Positions 28,890 through 39,348 of a DNA stretch of 64,000 nt are shown here, piece after piece. The notes beneath the pieces are model-generated. The model was not told where the DNA came from. It did not search any database and saw only the letters and a list, made by a program, of their open reading frames with translations. Position 1 is the stretch's first letter. Every line of letters begins with the position of its first letter. Position numbers and translations under genes: made by a program. The stretch comes from Microbulbifer rhizosphaerae (lineage in GTDB: Bacteria; Pseudomonadota; Gammaproteobacteria; Pseudomonadales; Cellvibrionaceae), in the NCBI RefSeq assembly GCF_014191725.1, contig NZ_JACHWZ010000007.1, positions 124,001 to 188,000 on the forward strand. The letters run 5' to 3'.

Positions 28890-30299
28890 ATGAGCAACGA
28901 CAAATCCTCCCCCAATCCCGCGTCAAAACTCTGGGGCGGCCGCTTTAGTGAAGCTACCGATGCCTTCGTGGAAAGGTTCACCGCCTCTGTGACCTTCGAC
29001 CAGCGCATGGCGCTGGAGGACATCCAGGGCTCCCTGGCCCACGCGCAGATGTTGTCGGAAGTGGGCGTGCTCACCACAGATGAATACCGGCAGATCGCCG
29101 ACGGCCTCAAGGCGATCGCCGCGGAGATAGAAGCCGGCGAATTCCTCTGGTCCGTGCAGCTGGAAGACGTGCACATGAATATCGAGGCGCGCCTGACCGA
29201 CCGCATCGGCGCCACCGGCAAGAAGCTGCACACCGGCCGCTCCCGCAACGACCAGGTCGCTACTGACATACGCCTGTGGCTGCGCGGACGCATCGACCAG
29301 ATCGCCGCCGAACTCACCCGCCTGCAAACGGGCCTGGTGGAACTGGCGGAGCGGGAGGCGGATACCATCATGCCCGGCTTCACCCATCTGCAGTCGGCGC
29401 AGCCGGTGACCTTCGGGCATCACCTGTTGGCCTGGAACGAAATGCTGACCCGCGATTACGAGCGGCTGACGGATTGCCGCAAACGGGTCAACCGCTGTCC
29501 CTTGGGCGCCGCGGCGCTGGCGGGCACCAGCTACCCGATCGACCGCGAGCGTACCGCCGAACTGCTCGGCTTCGATGCGCCCACGGAAAACTCCCTGGAT
29601 TCCGTGAGCGACCGGGATTTCGCCATCGAGTTCTGCGCCTTCGCCGCGCTGCTGCTGACGCACCTCAGCCGCGCCAGCGAGGAGCTGGTGCTGTGGACCT
29701 CCAGCCAGTTCGACTTTATCGACCTGCCGGACCGCTTCTGCACAGGCTCTTCAATCATGCCGCAGAAGAAAAACCCGGACGTGCCGGAACTGGTGCGCGG
29801 CAAGACCGGCCGCGTCAACGGCCACCTGATCGCCTTGCTCACGCTGATGAAGAGCCAACCGCTGGCCTACAACAAGGACAACCAGGAGGACAAGGAGCCG
29901 CTGTTCGACGCCGCCGACACCGCCCTCGACTGCCTGCGCGCCTTCGCCGATATGGTGCCGGCGCTGAAGGCGAAAAAGGAAAACATGCTGGCCGCCGCGG
30001 CCAAGGGCTTCTCCACTGCCACCGACCTGGCGGATTACCTGGTGCGCAAAGGCGTGGCCTTCCGCGACGCCCACGAGATTGTCGGCCAGTCGGTGGCGTA
30101 CGCGATCGAACAGCAAAAGGACCTGTCGGAATTGAGCCTGGACGAGCTGCGCAAATTCTCCGAAGTGATCGATGGGGATGTGTTCGACGTACTGACCCTG
30201 GAGGGTTCGGTGGCCGCGCGGGATCATATCGGCGGCACCGCGCCGAAGCAGGTGCGCGCGGCCTGCGCGCGGGCGAAACAACTGATCGCAGCGCGTTAA
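28890..30299 (+). CDS. argH: Argininosuccinate lyase
   Basis: 469-residue fumarase-superfamily enzyme that splits argininosuccinate into arginine and fumarate. Features: [20 protein letters not shown] at the start, [38 protein letters not shown] and the signature [16 protein letters not shown] with its catalytic Ser. The ATG at 28890 gives the family N-terminus. It is divergent from algZ, as in Pseudomonas. Confidence 0.97.
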   Translation: MSNDKSSPNPASKLWGGRFSEATDAFVERFTASVTFDQRMALEDIQGSLAHAQMLSEVGVLTTDEYRQIADGLKAIAAEIEAGEFLWSVQLEDVHMNIEARLTDRIGATGKKLHTGRSRNDQVATDIRLWLRGRIDQIAAELTRLQTGLVELAEREADTIMPGFTHLQSAQPVTFGHHLLAWNEMLTRDYERLTDCRKRVNRCPLGAAALAGTSYPIDRERTAELLGFDAPTENSLDSVSDRDFAIEFCAFAALLLTHLSRASEELVLWTSSQFDFIDLPDRFCTGSSIMPQKKNPDVPELVRGKTGRVNGHLIALLTLMKSQPLAYNKDNQEDKEPLFDAADTALDCLRAFADMVPALKAKKENMLAAAAKGFSTATDLADYLVRKGVAFRDAHEIVGQSVAYAIEQQKDLSELSLDELRKFSEVIDGDVFDVLTLEGSVAARDHIGGTAPKQVRAACARAKQLIAAR

Positions 30300-30304
30300 G
30301 CGCA

Positions 30305-30410
30305 CTGTAGGAGCCTGCCTGCAGTCGACCGAAGGGCGAGGCACCGGGATGGGCCTCGTGAAAGTTCGGAGCTCCGTCTTCCCTTCGCCTGCAAGCAGGC
30401 TCTTCCACAG
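30305..30410. repeat. REP-like palindrome downstream of argH (GGAGCCTGCC family)
   Basis: Left arm CTGTAGGAGCCTGCCTGCAG and right arm CTGCAAGCAGGCTCTTCCAC face each other across about 65 bases. The same arms recur at 43743-43821 and 50228-50307 (GGGAGCCTGCC...GGCTGGCTCCCAC). It starts six bases after the argH stop and may protect or end the argH mRNA. Confidence 0.7.
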
Positions 30411-30532
30411 TTAGTGTGGGGGGAAACCGCGGAGCCGTCCGCCATATTTCGCCACAACTTATCTTTTTACCGCCCCGATTACTCGATACCTCCCTTGCTA
30501 AAATTACCCCTGACGCAACAGGGAAAAAATCA

Positions 30533-31534
30533 ATGCAACGGAAATCTCGCGCGGCCTGGCTCGCCGCCCCGGCAATCGCACTCGCCCTTGTCTACCTGCT
30601 GAACGCCTCCTGGCTGGCGGAAAAGCGCCCGGGCAAACCCACCCTCATCTCCCATCGCGGGGTCTACCAGACCTACCACCGCAAGGAGCTCGGCCGCGAC
30701 GAGTGCACCGCAGTGCGTATCTACGAGCCCGAGCACGACTATCTGGAAAACACCCTCGCCTCCATGGAGGCGGCTTTTGACTACGGCGCTGACATCGTCG
30801 AAATCGATGTGCACCCCACCACCGACGGTGAGTTCGCAGTCTTTCACGACTGGGACCTGGATTGCCGCACCGAGGGCCACGGCATTACCCGCGAGCACTC
30901 CATGGAATATCTGAAGACCCTGGACATCGGCTACGGCTACACCTTCGACGGCGGCGAGACCTATCCCTTCCGCGGCAAGGGCGTGGGACTGATGCCCACC
31001 CTGGAAGAAGTCTACCGGCACTTCCCCGACAGGCGTTTCCTGATCAATATCAAGAGCGGCAGTCGCAGAGAGGCAAAGAAGCTCGACGAGTACTTGCGTC
31101 AACGCGGCCTGCCCCTCAAGGGCCCGCTGCTCGCCTACGGCGCCCCAAAGCCTATGGAAACACTGCGCAAGCTGCGCCCGGACGCCTGGCTGTTCAGCCG
31201 GGAAAGCGTGAAGGAGTGCACCTACCGCTACCTGCTGCTGGGCTGGAGCGGCTATGTGCCGGAAGCTTGTCGCAAGGGCGCGGTCATCGCGCCCAATACC
31301 TGGCACTGGGCACTCTGGGGTTGGCCCGACCGGTTTATCCAACGTATGGAAGGTGCGGGCAGTCTGATTATGGTGCTGGACTACCGCAACCAGAAGCGGG
31401 GCGTTCACGGCATCTACAGGCCGGAGGAAATCGACTTCCTGCCGGCGGATTACCGCGGCGCTCTCTGGGTGGAGAAAATCGAGGTCATCGGCCCCTACGC
31501 GAAACAGAAGTTCGCGCGCCCCTCCGCAGAGTGA
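30533..31534 (+). CDS. Glycerophosphodiester phosphodiesterase family protein
   Basis: 333-residue GDPD-like protein with an N-terminal hydrophobic anchor or signal (WLAAPAIALALVYLLNASWL). The TIM-barrel active site is visible: LISHRGVYQ (catalytic HR), DYLENTLASMEAAFDYGADIVEIDVHPTTDGEFAVFHDWDLDCRT with acidic metal ligands and catalytic His, and later RFLINIKSG. The ATG at 30533 has AGGGA upstream. The likely location is the periplasm or the outer face of the inner membrane; the substrate is not established. Confidence 0.88.
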   Translation: MQRKSRAAWLAAPAIALALVYLLNASWLAEKRPGKPTLISHRGVYQTYHRKELGRDECTAVRIYEPEHDYLENTLASMEAAFDYGADIVEIDVHPTTDGEFAVFHDWDLDCRTEGHGITREHSMEYLKTLDIGYGYTFDGGETYPFRGKGVGLMPTLEEVYRHFPDRRFLINIKSGSRREAKKLDEYLRQRGLPLKGPLLAYGAPKPMETLRKLRPDAWLFSRESVKECTYRYLLLGWSGYVPEACRKGAVIAPNTWHWALWGWPDRFIQRMEGAGSLIMVLDYRNQKRGVHGIYRPEEIDFLPADYRGALWVEKIEVIGPYAKQKFARPSAE

Positions 31535-31549
31535 CCGTCGGGGGCGGAG

Positions 31550-31885
31550 CTATTGCAGCCCCAGGGAAACCGGCTCGCCCATCTGTTCGGAGAGTACCCG
31601 GTCCAGCAGCGTCGGCAGATCCTCGCCGGTGGTGGTGCACTTCCAGCCGGGCTCGTCTCCGGAATTGTCGAAGCCGAGATGATAGCCGCCGGACTTGGCC
31701 GCCACCCACAGTTCGCGGTTGGCGGACTGGCGCGAGAGAATCACCTGACTGCCATTGTCCTCCAGAGTCAGGGTGAGCACCGCGTCGGCGCGCTCGTAGT
31801 CGATATCCCTGTCGCAGTTGTCCAGCGCATCCTCAATCCCGATCAGGGTACGCTCTATCGCCGCGTCGTATTCCGCCTGGCTCAT
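31550..31885 (-). CDS. cyaY: Frataxin-like iron-binding protein CyaY
   Basis: 111-residue frataxin homologue that modulates Fe-S cluster assembly. The acidic first helix (EYDAAIERTLIGIEDALDNCDRDIDYERADAVLTL) and the sheet residues LEDNGSQVILSRQSANRELWVAAKSGGYHL are typical. It is divergent from lptM/lysA, a conserved arrangement. Confidence 0.95.
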   Translation of the reverse strand: MSQAEYDAAIERTLIGIEDALDNCDRDIDYERADAVLTLTLEDNGSQVILSRQSANRELWVAAKSGGYHLGFDNSGDEPGWKCTTTGEDLPTLLDRVLSEQMGEPVSLGLQ

Positions 31886-31970
31886 AATTTGTTGCTTCTG
31901 TCGTACTGTGTTAAGGATGGGAGGCCGTTATACTAGCAGGCTTTCACGATCTGACCGCAGGATGTTGTGC

Positions 31971-32234
31971 ATGCCCCGAAAAATCCCTCTCCTCCTGTTG
32001 CTCCTCGCCGCCTTCGGGCCGCTGGGCGCCTGCGGGCAAAAAGGTCCACTCTATCTGCCCCAGGACGTCGCGACGCCGGCGCAACCGATCGCCGCTCCTG
32101 CGTCCACTGCTCCCACTCTCGCGCCCATCGAAAGCAACGGTGAAGAAGAGGAAGGAGAGAGAGAGGAAGAACCCCTGCCGCAAACCACCGGCGCCGACGA
32201 CTATAGCGAAGAGGAGCCCGCGCCGGAAAAATGA
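31971..32234 (+). CDS. lptM: LPS translocon maturation chaperone LptM (YifL-like lipoprotein)
   Basis: 87-residue small lipoprotein. Signal peptide with lipobox GACG (Cys at about 21), then the diagnostic GQKGPLYLP right after the lipidated Cys. This motif defines the LptM/YifL family, which helps mature the LptD LPS translocon in E. coli. The tail is acidic (EEEEGEREEEP). The ATG at 31971 has AGGA eight bases upstream. It overlaps lysA by four bases (ATGA). Confidence 0.92.
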   Translation: MPRKIPLLLLLLAAFGPLGACGQKGPLYLPQDVATPAQPIAAPASTAPTLAPIESNGEEEEGEREEEPLPQTTGADDYSEEEPAPEK

Positions 32235-33493
32235 GTGAGTTCAATTATCGGGGCGGCAGCCTGTGGGCCGAAGAAGTCCCCCTGGAGCAGATCGCCGAGC
32301 GCTTCGGCACCCCCACCTACGTCTATAGCCGCGCGCATTTCGAGCGCCAGTACCGCGCCTACGCCGACGCCCTGGGCGAGCATCCCGGGCTGATCTGTTA
32401 CGCCGTCAAGGCCAACAGCAACCTGGGCATCCTGTCGCTGCTGGCGCAACTGGGTTCGGGCTTCGATATCGTTTCCGGCGGCGAGCTGGAACGGGTGCTG
32501 CTGGCCGGCGGCGACCCGTCGAAAGTCGTTTTCTCCGGCGTGGGCAAGACCGCCGCGGAAATGCGCCGCGCGCTGGAAGCGGGGGTCCACTGCTTCAACG
32601 TGGAATCGGAAGCGGAGCTGGAGCGCCTGGATGCGGTGGCCGCGGAGATGGGCACCACCGCGCCGGTGTCCCTGCGGGTCAATCCGGATGTGGATGCCAA
32701 AACCCACCCCTATATCTCCACCGGCCTCCGGGAAAACAAATTCGGCATCGCCATCGACACGGCGGTGGACACCTACCGCCGCGCGGCACAGTCTCACCAC
32801 CTGAAGGTGATCGGTGTGGACTGTCATATCGGCTCGCAGCTCACCGAACTGGCGCCCTTCCTCGACGCCCTCGACCGGCTGCTACTGCTGGTAGACCAAC
32901 TGACCGCGGAGGGCATAGCGCTGGAACACCTGGATCTGGGCGGCGGCCTCGGCGTGCGCTACCGCGGCGAGGAGCCGCCACCGGTAAGCGACTACCTGGG
33001 CGCGGTGAAAGAGCGCCTGGGCGATCGCCAACTGGGCCTGGTGCTGGAGCCGGGCCGCTCCATCTCCGCCAACGGCGGCCTGCTGCTCACCCGGGTGGAA
33101 TACCTGAAGCGCGCCGAGGAGCACAACTTCGCCATCGTCGACGCGGCCATGAACGACAATCTGCGCCCGGCCCTGTACCAGGCGTGGCAGGACATAGTCC
33201 CGGTGGCTCCGGACAGCGGTGAAAGCGAGAGCTGGGATATCGTGGGCCCGGTGTGCGAGACCGGCGACTTCCTCGGCAAGCACCGCCAGTTGGCGTTGCA
33301 ACAGGGGCAACTGCTGGCCATGCTGTCTGCCGGCGCCTACGGTTTTAGCATGAGTTCGAACTACAATTCCCGTCCGCGGGCCGCGGAAGTGCTCGTGGAC
33401 GGCGACAGGACCTACCTGGTACGCGCGCGGGAGACCCTGGCGGACCTGGTGCGAGGCGAGAGCCCGGTTCCGGAAAGAGAGCCGGAGGAATAG
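32231..33493 (+). CDS. lysA: Diaminopimelate decarboxylase
   Basis: 420-residue PLP enzyme for the final step of lysine synthesis. The PLP Lys is K60 in [10 protein letters not shown]. Other motifs are [61 protein letters not shown] and the substrate-side Cys in [11 protein letters not shown]. It is coupled to lptM and runs straight into dapF, the usual cluster. Confidence 0.97.
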   Translation: MSEFNYRGGSLWAEEVPLEQIAERFGTPTYVYSRAHFERQYRAYADALGEHPGLICYAVKANSNLGILSLLAQLGSGFDIVSGGELERVLLAGGDPSKVVFSGVGKTAAEMRRALEAGVHCFNVESEAELERLDAVAAEMGTTAPVSLRVNPDVDAKTHPYISTGLRENKFGIAIDTAVDTYRRAAQSHHLKVIGVDCHIGSQLTELAPFLDALDRLLLLVDQLTAEGIALEHLDLGGGLGVRYRGEEPPPVSDYLGAVKERLGDRQLGLVLEPGRSISANGGLLLTRVEYLKRAEEHNFAIVDAAMNDNLRPALYQAWQDIVPVAPDSGESESWDIVGPVCETGDFLGKHRQLALQQGQLLAMLSAGAYGFSMSSNYNSRPRAAEVLVDGDRTYLVRARETLADLVRGESPVPEREPEE

Positions 33494-33494
33494 C

Positions 33495-34325
33495 ATGCGC
33501 GTTAAATTCACCAAGATGCACGGCCTCGGCAACGACTTCGTGATGCTCGACGGCATCAGCCAGCGCATCAAGTTGTCGCCGGAAAAGATCCGCCGCCTGG
33601 CGGATCGCCACTTCGGGGTGGGTTGCGACCAGGTCCTGGTGGTGGAGCCGCCACGGACTCCGGACGCCGACTTCCGCTACCGCATCTACAACGCTGATGG
33701 CGGCGAAGTGGAGAACTGCGGCAACGGCGCCCGCTGCTTCGCCCGCTTTGTGCGCGAGCGCCGCCTCACCGGCAAACGCCAACTGGTGGTGGAAACCGCG
33801 GGCGGCATCCTGCAACTGAACCTGCTCGAGGGCGACCAGGTCAGCGTGGACATGGGCGTACCCGCCCTGGAGCCGGAGCAGATCCCCTTTATTGCCGACC
33901 GCTATGCAGACACCTACCCGCTGGAGGTGGACGGCGAGGTCTACACCATCGGCGCGGTATCCATGGGCAATCCCCATGCCGTGCTGCTGGTGGAGGACGT
34001 GGAACAGGCGCCGGTAAATACGCTGGGCCCCAAAATCGAGAACCACGATCGCTTCCCCCAGCGGGTCAATGCGGGCTTCCTGCAGGTGGATTCCCGCACC
34101 GAAACCAGGCTGCGGGTGTTCGAGCGGGGCGTGGGCGAGACCCGCGCCTGCGGCACTGGCGCCTGCGCGGCGGTGGTCTCCGCGCACCAGCGCGGCCTGG
34201 TGGACGACACCGTGCGAGTGCGGCTGCCTGGGGGCACCCTGACAATCCACTGGAGTGGACCGGAGCAGCCGGTTACCATGACTGGGCCCGCCACCACCGT
34301 GTACTACGGGCAGATCATCCTCTAA
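33495..34325 (+). CDS. dapF: Diaminopimelate epimerase
   Basis: 276-residue cofactor-free epimerase converting LL- to meso-diaminopimelate for lysine and peptidoglycan. The two catalytic Cys are C75 ([10 protein letters not shown]) and C219 ([11 protein letters not shown]). The start [15 protein letters not shown] is canonical. It begins one base after lysA ends and is followed by the DUF484 gene. Confidence 0.97.
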   Translation: MRVKFTKMHGLGNDFVMLDGISQRIKLSPEKIRRLADRHFGVGCDQVLVVEPPRTPDADFRYRIYNADGGEVENCGNGARCFARFVRERRLTGKRQLVVETAGGILQLNLLEGDQVSVDMGVPALEPEQIPFIADRYADTYPLEVDGEVYTIGAVSMGNPHAVLLVEDVEQAPVNTLGPKIENHDRFPQRVNAGFLQVDSRTETRLRVFERGVGETRACGTGACAAVVSAHQRGLVDDTVRVRLPGGTLTIHWSGPEQPVTMTGPATTVYYGQIIL

Positions 34326-34348
34326 CCGCACCGGACGACTAGGATAAG

Positions 34349-35077
34349 ATGACGGAACACAGCGAAGCCTCCCCCGCGAGTGCCGCCGGCGACCAGGAGA
34401 CCCAGCGCAGCAAGAAGCTGCTCGCCCGCCAGGTGGCCCGTTACCTGATCCAGAACCCGGATTTCTTCGCCGAACACCTGGAGCTGCTGGAGACCATCAA
34501 GCTGCCGCGGGAAAACGGCAAGACCGTCTCGCTGATGACCCACCAGACCAACCTACTGCGCGAGCGCAATATCGAGATGCGCCAGCGCCTGGACCAGCTG
34601 CTGCACAACGCCCGCGAGAACGACCAGCTGTTCCTGCACAGCCGCCGCCTGATCCTGGCGCTGCTGGAAGCGGAGAATGTGGCCGAGGCCGGAGAGGCTC
34701 TCTACCGCAGCTTCCGCGAAGACTTCGGCGTGGACACCACCACCCTCACCCTGTTCGGCCCCCTGCCCCCGGGGCACCGCTCCCTGGGCGATGTGCGCAC
34801 CAGTCCGCGCGCCAGCGCGGAAACCGCGGTCGGCTCCATACTGCGCAACGGCCGCACCGTGTGCGGCGTGCTGCGCCCGGCGGAGAAGGAATACCTGTTC
34901 GGCGGGGACGCGGACAGAGTCGCCTCCGCCGCGGTGATCCCGCTGGCCAACCAGTTGGGCATCCTCGCCGTCGGCTCCACCGACCCCCAGCACTACCGTT
35001 CCAGCCTGGGCACCCTGTTCCTCTCCTACATCGGCGAAGTGCTCGAGCGCCTGCTGCCGAAACTGCTCGCCGCCTAG
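34349..35077 (+). CDS. DUF484 family protein
   Basis: 242-residue GAF-like DUF484 protein. The N-terminal VARYLIQNPDFFAEHLELLETIKLP and RQRLDQLLHNARENDQLF helices precede a GAF-like domain (about 110-235). The function is unknown. In most gammaproteobacteria the order is dapF-DUF484-xerC; here xerC is absent and a SutA-like gene on the other strand follows. Confidence 0.92.
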   Translation: MTEHSEASPASAAGDQETQRSKKLLARQVARYLIQNPDFFAEHLELLETIKLPRENGKTVSLMTHQTNLLRERNIEMRQRLDQLLHNARENDQLFLHSRRLILALLEAENVAEAGEALYRSFREDFGVDTTTLTLFGPLPPGHRSLGDVRTSPRASAETAVGSILRNGRTVCGVLRPAEKEYLFGGDADRVASAAVIPLANQLGILAVGSTDPQHYRSSLGTLFLSYIGEVLERLLPKLLAA

Positions 35078-35214
35078 TCATTTCTCCATCACGCATTTGC
35101 GCGCCGCGCTGACGCGCCGCGGCAAGGGCTGGCTCTATTGACTGCGGACCGGTCCCGGGTATACCTGTAAGGGCCAACCCATGTTCACCCTTGCAGGCGG
35201 GAGGGAGAAAGCAC

Positions 35215-35439
35215 TTAAATGGGCCGGCTGCCGTACTTGGGCTGGGGTTTGCGTGGAGGATCGGCGGTGACCTCCGGATCGACTTCATGGATGGCGCCAC
35301 CGGCGGCGAGAAAGTCCTCGATCTCCTTGCTCAGCTGGCTCCTGGCCCGCTCGCGGGAAGTGATGCTGCGCTCTTCGGCAAACTCATCGGTGTCTTTGCC
35401 GCGAATGTTTTTGCCCTGATCTTCAATACCGTCTTTCAT
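35215..35439 (-). CDS. SutA-like transcriptional regulator
   Basis: 74-residue acidic protein. Its C-terminal part, LSKEIEDFLAAGGAIHEVDP then EVTADPPRKPQPKYGSRPI, matches the C-terminus of Pseudomonas SutA, an RNA-polymerase-binding regulator active in slow growth. The long acidic N-terminal tail of Pseudomonas SutA is much shorter here. Neighbours are amtB/glnK, ubiK and comM, as in Pseudomonas, which supports orthology. The symbol is withheld because only the tail is recognised. Confidence 0.75.
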   Translation of the reverse strand: MKDGIEDQGKNIRGKDTDEFAEERSITSRERARSQLSKEIEDFLAAGGAIHEVDPEVTADPPRKPQPKYGSRPI

Positions 35440-35748
35440 AACTCTGAACCCTGTAACCTGCTACTCCTGTTACAGAGGAAGTACCCCTGCCGCCGCGGTG
35501 GGCGCGGCGAATAATATATAGGCACTTGGCCACCCGGGTGCCAGTAAAAACCGGGGTTTCCCGTAGAGTTTTTTGTCGTGGTTGGAGAGGCCGTTATCGC
35601 ACTTCGCTATGGAGAATTCCGCGCCACGCCAAGGGGTGTGGATCTATGCTAAGGCAGCAGTCGAACGGGGAATTTATTGGCGGGAATCAGAGGGTAGGAA
35701 TAATAAAAAAGCCCCTGACGGGGCTTTCTCGAAAGGTGGCGGGGGTTG
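35440..35748. other. sutA-like/glnK intergenic region
   Basis: 309 bases without a gene. Near the glnK end is the terminator at 35704-35728. GGCAC and GTGCC arms near 35521-35542 flank a possible hairpin upstream of the SutA-like gene. No coding frame was convincing. Confidence 0.4.
35704..35728 (-). terminator. Rho-independent terminator after the glnK-amtB-glnK operon
   Basis: Read on the minus strand, AAAGCCCCGTCAGGGGCTTT is followed by TTTATT: a 7-bp GC-rich stem (AGCCCC/GGGGCT plus flanks), a 3-4 base loop and a T-run. It lies about 20 bases after the last glnK stop. Confidence 0.9.
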
Positions 35749-36093
<345 letters not shown>

Positions 36094-36166
36094 CTATCTC
36101 CTGGTATTAGGCCCCTGGTTCGTTCCGCGATGGTGGCCGCGCTGCGGCCACCACAAATGGAGGCAA

Positions 36167-37426
36167 TCACTTGCTCATGAATTCCGGGTAAGCTTCCATT
36201 CCGCATTCCACCAAGTCAACACCTTCTTGCTCTTCCTCTTCGCTGACGCGAATGCCGGTGACGGCCTTGAGCAGGAACCACACGGCGAAGGAGGCGGCAA
36301 AGACCCAGACGAAAATGGTGGCGGCACCGATCAGCTGGCCGCTGAAAGAGGAGCCGTCATTGGTGACCGGCACCAGCAGCAAGCCCAGGAGGCCGACCAC
36401 ACCGTGCACGGAAATGGCGCCCACCGGATCATCGATCTTCAGCTTGTCCAGGGTCACGATGGAGAAGACCACCAGTACACCACCCAGGGCGCCGAACAGG
36501 GTCGCCTGCAGCGGCGTCGGCGTGGAGGGCTCGGCAGTGATCGCCACCAGGCCGGCGAGGGCGCCGTTCAGCAGCATGGTCAGGTCCGCCTTGCCGAACA
36601 GGATGCGAGCGGTGATCAGCGCGGCTATGCCACCGCCGGCCGCGGCGGTATTGGTGTTCAGGAATACCATGGCCACGGAGTGCGCATTGGCGGCGTCGCC
36701 CAGCTTGAGAACGGAACCACCGTTAAAGCCGAACCAGCCCATCCACAGGATGAAGGTACCCAGGGTCGCCAGCGGCAGGTTGGCACCGGGAATGGCGAAG
36801 ACCTCGCCGTTGGGGCCGTACTTGCCCTTACGCGCGCCCAGCAGCAGTACACCGGCCAGGGCAGCGGCGGCGCCGGCCATATGCACGATGCCGGAACCGG
36901 CGAAGTCGGAGAAGCCCAGGTCGCCCAGGTTGTAGAGGCCGAAGACATTTGCGCTGCCCCAGGTCCAGGAACCCTCCAGCGGGTAGATAAAGCCGGTGAG
37001 TACCACCGCGAACACCAGGAAGCTCCACAGCTTCATGCGCTCGGCCACGGCACCGGAGACGATGGACATGGCGGTAGCCACGAACACTACCTGGAAGAAG
37101 AAGTCGGAAGCACCGGAATAGACGGAGTCACCGTCGAAACCGTTTTCCGCCGAGTCGGCCAGTACGCTGTTCAAATCGAAGGCTTCGATTCCGGACAGCA
37201 GCCAGCCGCCGTCGTACATAATGGCGTAGCCAGTCAGCATATACATAATGCAGGCAATAGCGTACAGCGCCACGTTTTTAGTGAGAATTTCCGTGGTGTT
37301 TTTCGAGCGCACCAAGCCGGCTTCCAGCATGGAGAAGCCAGCGGCCATCCACATTACCAGCGCGCCCATCACCAGGAAATAAAACGTATCAATTGCGTAT
37401 TGCAATTGAAAAATTTGATTTTCCAT
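36167..37426 (-). CDS. amtB: Ammonium transporter AmtB
   Basis: 419-residue ammonium channel with about eleven membrane helices. Family landmarks: MGALVMWMAAGFSMLEAGLVRSKN, DFAGSGIVHMAGAAAALAGVLLLG with the pore His region, FGGWFGFNGGS-like WMGWFGFNGGSVL, and VHGVVGLLGLLLVP. Flanked on both sides by glnK genes, an unusual symmetric layout that Pseudomonas also lacks in this exact form. Confidence 0.97.
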   Translation of the reverse strand: MENQIFQLQYAIDTFYFLVMGALVMWMAAGFSMLEAGLVRSKNTTEILTKNVALYAIACIMYMLTGYAIMYDGGWLLSGIEAFDLNSVLADSAENGFDGDSVYSGASDFFFQVVFVATAMSIVSGAVAERMKLWSFLVFAVVLTGFIYPLEGSWTWGSANVFGLYNLGDLGFSDFAGSGIVHMAGAAAALAGVLLLGARKGKYGPNGEVFAIPGANLPLATLGTFILWMGWFGFNGGSVLKLGDAANAHSVAMVFLNTNTAAAGGGIAALITARILFGKADLTMLLNGALAGLVAITAEPSTPTPLQATLFGALGGVLVVFSIVTLDKLKIDDPVGAISVHGVVGLLGLLLVPVTNDGSSFSGQLIGAATIFVWVFAASFAVWFLLKAVTGIRVSEEEEQEGVDLVECGMEAYPEFMSK

Positions 37427-37510
37427 CTTTCGCTCCGTTCAGTCCCGAGTCTGTTAATTAAAAAATCTAGTAATTGTTAGCAGTGTTAATGCCCGGTTTG
37501 ATTCCGCCAT

Positions 37511-38627
<1,117 letters not shown>

Positions 38628-38808
38628 TTTGCGTTCTCCTCGGTGTGTGTGATTGTCTCGTCAATAATTATTATTCGGTCCAATCAGCCCAGGTCTCCGC
38701 CACTGCACGGTATCAGTGCCGGCACTGCTTCCGCCTTGTGAGCTGTTTCGCCCTGCTACTGGGATGGCCCGCTCGGGTTGCCTGGCAACCTCTCGCAAAC
38801 CCGATACC

Positions 38809-38826
38809 TGCAGGCTTGATGCCAAC
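38809..38826 (-). promoter_or_regulatory. Sigma-54 (-24/-12) promoter for torF-glnK-amtB-glnK
   Basis: Read on the minus strand: TTGGCATCAAGCCTGCA, with GG and GC exactly ten bases apart, compared with the consensus TGGCAC-N5-TTGCA. It places transcription start near 38798, about 170 bases before the torF start codon. No competing -24/-12 match was noticed elsewhere in this gap. Confidence 0.7.
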
Positions 38827-38910
38827 TTTGCAATCAGGTTAAAAATCAAGGGGATAGGTGTAATTTGAAGCAGCAGGGGACAGTGGGATTTTTTCCGTGC
38901 AAAAATAGAG

Positions 38911-38927
38911 TGCACCAAAATGGAACG
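38911..38927. promoter_or_regulatory. NtrC-like enhancer site 1
   Basis: TGCACCAAAATGGAACG matches the left half and centre of the consensus TGCACC-N5-GGTGCA, with a weak right half. It is exactly 30 bases from site 2, about three helical turns. Confidence 0.6.
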
Positions 38928-38940
38928 CACCCTGGGAGAA

Positions 38941-38957
38941 TGCACCGAAGTGGTGAG
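38941..38957. promoter_or_regulatory. NtrC-like enhancer site 2
   Basis: TGCACCGAAGTGGTGAG matches TGCACC-N5-GGTGCA at all but the last two positions. Together with site 1 it lies about 110-160 bases upstream of the predicted start point on the minus strand, the normal distance for an NtrC enhancer. Confidence 0.7.
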
Positions 38958-39070
38958 CTATTCGCCGCCCGCGAACCAACAGGGCGCACAACGGTCTCGC
39001 TTTTTTGCCAGAGGGCGCTGGGTTACAATTCTGCGCTATAAATTAACGCTTTTTTAGTGGAGGATTGCGC

Positions 39071-39319
39071 GTGGCGGCGGATAAATTGCAACAGTTATTG
39101 CAGGAGCTGCAACAACAAGGGGCAGTAATCACCAGCGATCTGCGCGATGCCCTCGCGGTTGCCCTGGGCAAACTGCCCCTGGTGTCCCAACAGGAATTCG
39201 ACACCCAGGCGAAGATTCTCCAACGTACCCGGGAAAAACTCGCGCGTTTGGAGGCTGAGGTGGAAATAATGGAGCGGGCACTCGCGGAGCACGAGAAAAA
39301 GAACCCTCCCACCGATTAG
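39071..39319 (+). CDS. ubiK: Ubiquinone biosynthesis accessory factor UbiK (YqiC/BMFP)
   Basis: 82-residue coiled-coil protein: LQQLLQELQQQGAVITSDLRDALAVALG, then VSQQEFDTQAKILQRTREKLARLEAEVEIMERAL, the standard BMFP pattern. It assists UbiJ in ubiquinone synthesis under oxygen. The GTG at 39071 has AGGA six bases upstream and is preferred over the TTG at 39065. It lies next to comM, as in Pseudomonas. Confidence 0.9.
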   Translation: MAADKLQQLLQELQQQGAVITSDLRDALAVALGKLPLVSQQEFDTQAKILQRTREKLARLEAEVEIMERALAEHEKKNPPTD

Positions 39320-39348
39320 AATCGGGGAAAAACGTCAGGGATGAAATT

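Larger units (their letters stand above)
38628..39070. promoter_or_regulatory. torF/ubiK divergent control region
   Basis: 443 bases without a gene, holding the nitrogen control sites listed separately (sigma-54 promoter at 38809-38826 and two NtrC-like sites at 38911-38957). A CCTGGCAACC segment at 38781-38790 and a gcacgg...gtgccggcac cluster at 38710-38733 are further palindromic patches. No coding frame with family support was seen. Confidence 0.6.

Noticed and set aside
27651..29383. Upstream start for algZ inside argH
   Set aside because: It would overlap argH by about 490 bases; the family N-terminus begins just before FLPDLC.
38661..38945. 94-codon minus-strand frame in the torF/ubiK gap
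   Set aside because: It overlaps the sigma-54 promoter and NtrC-like sites, has no ribosome site and matches no family I know.
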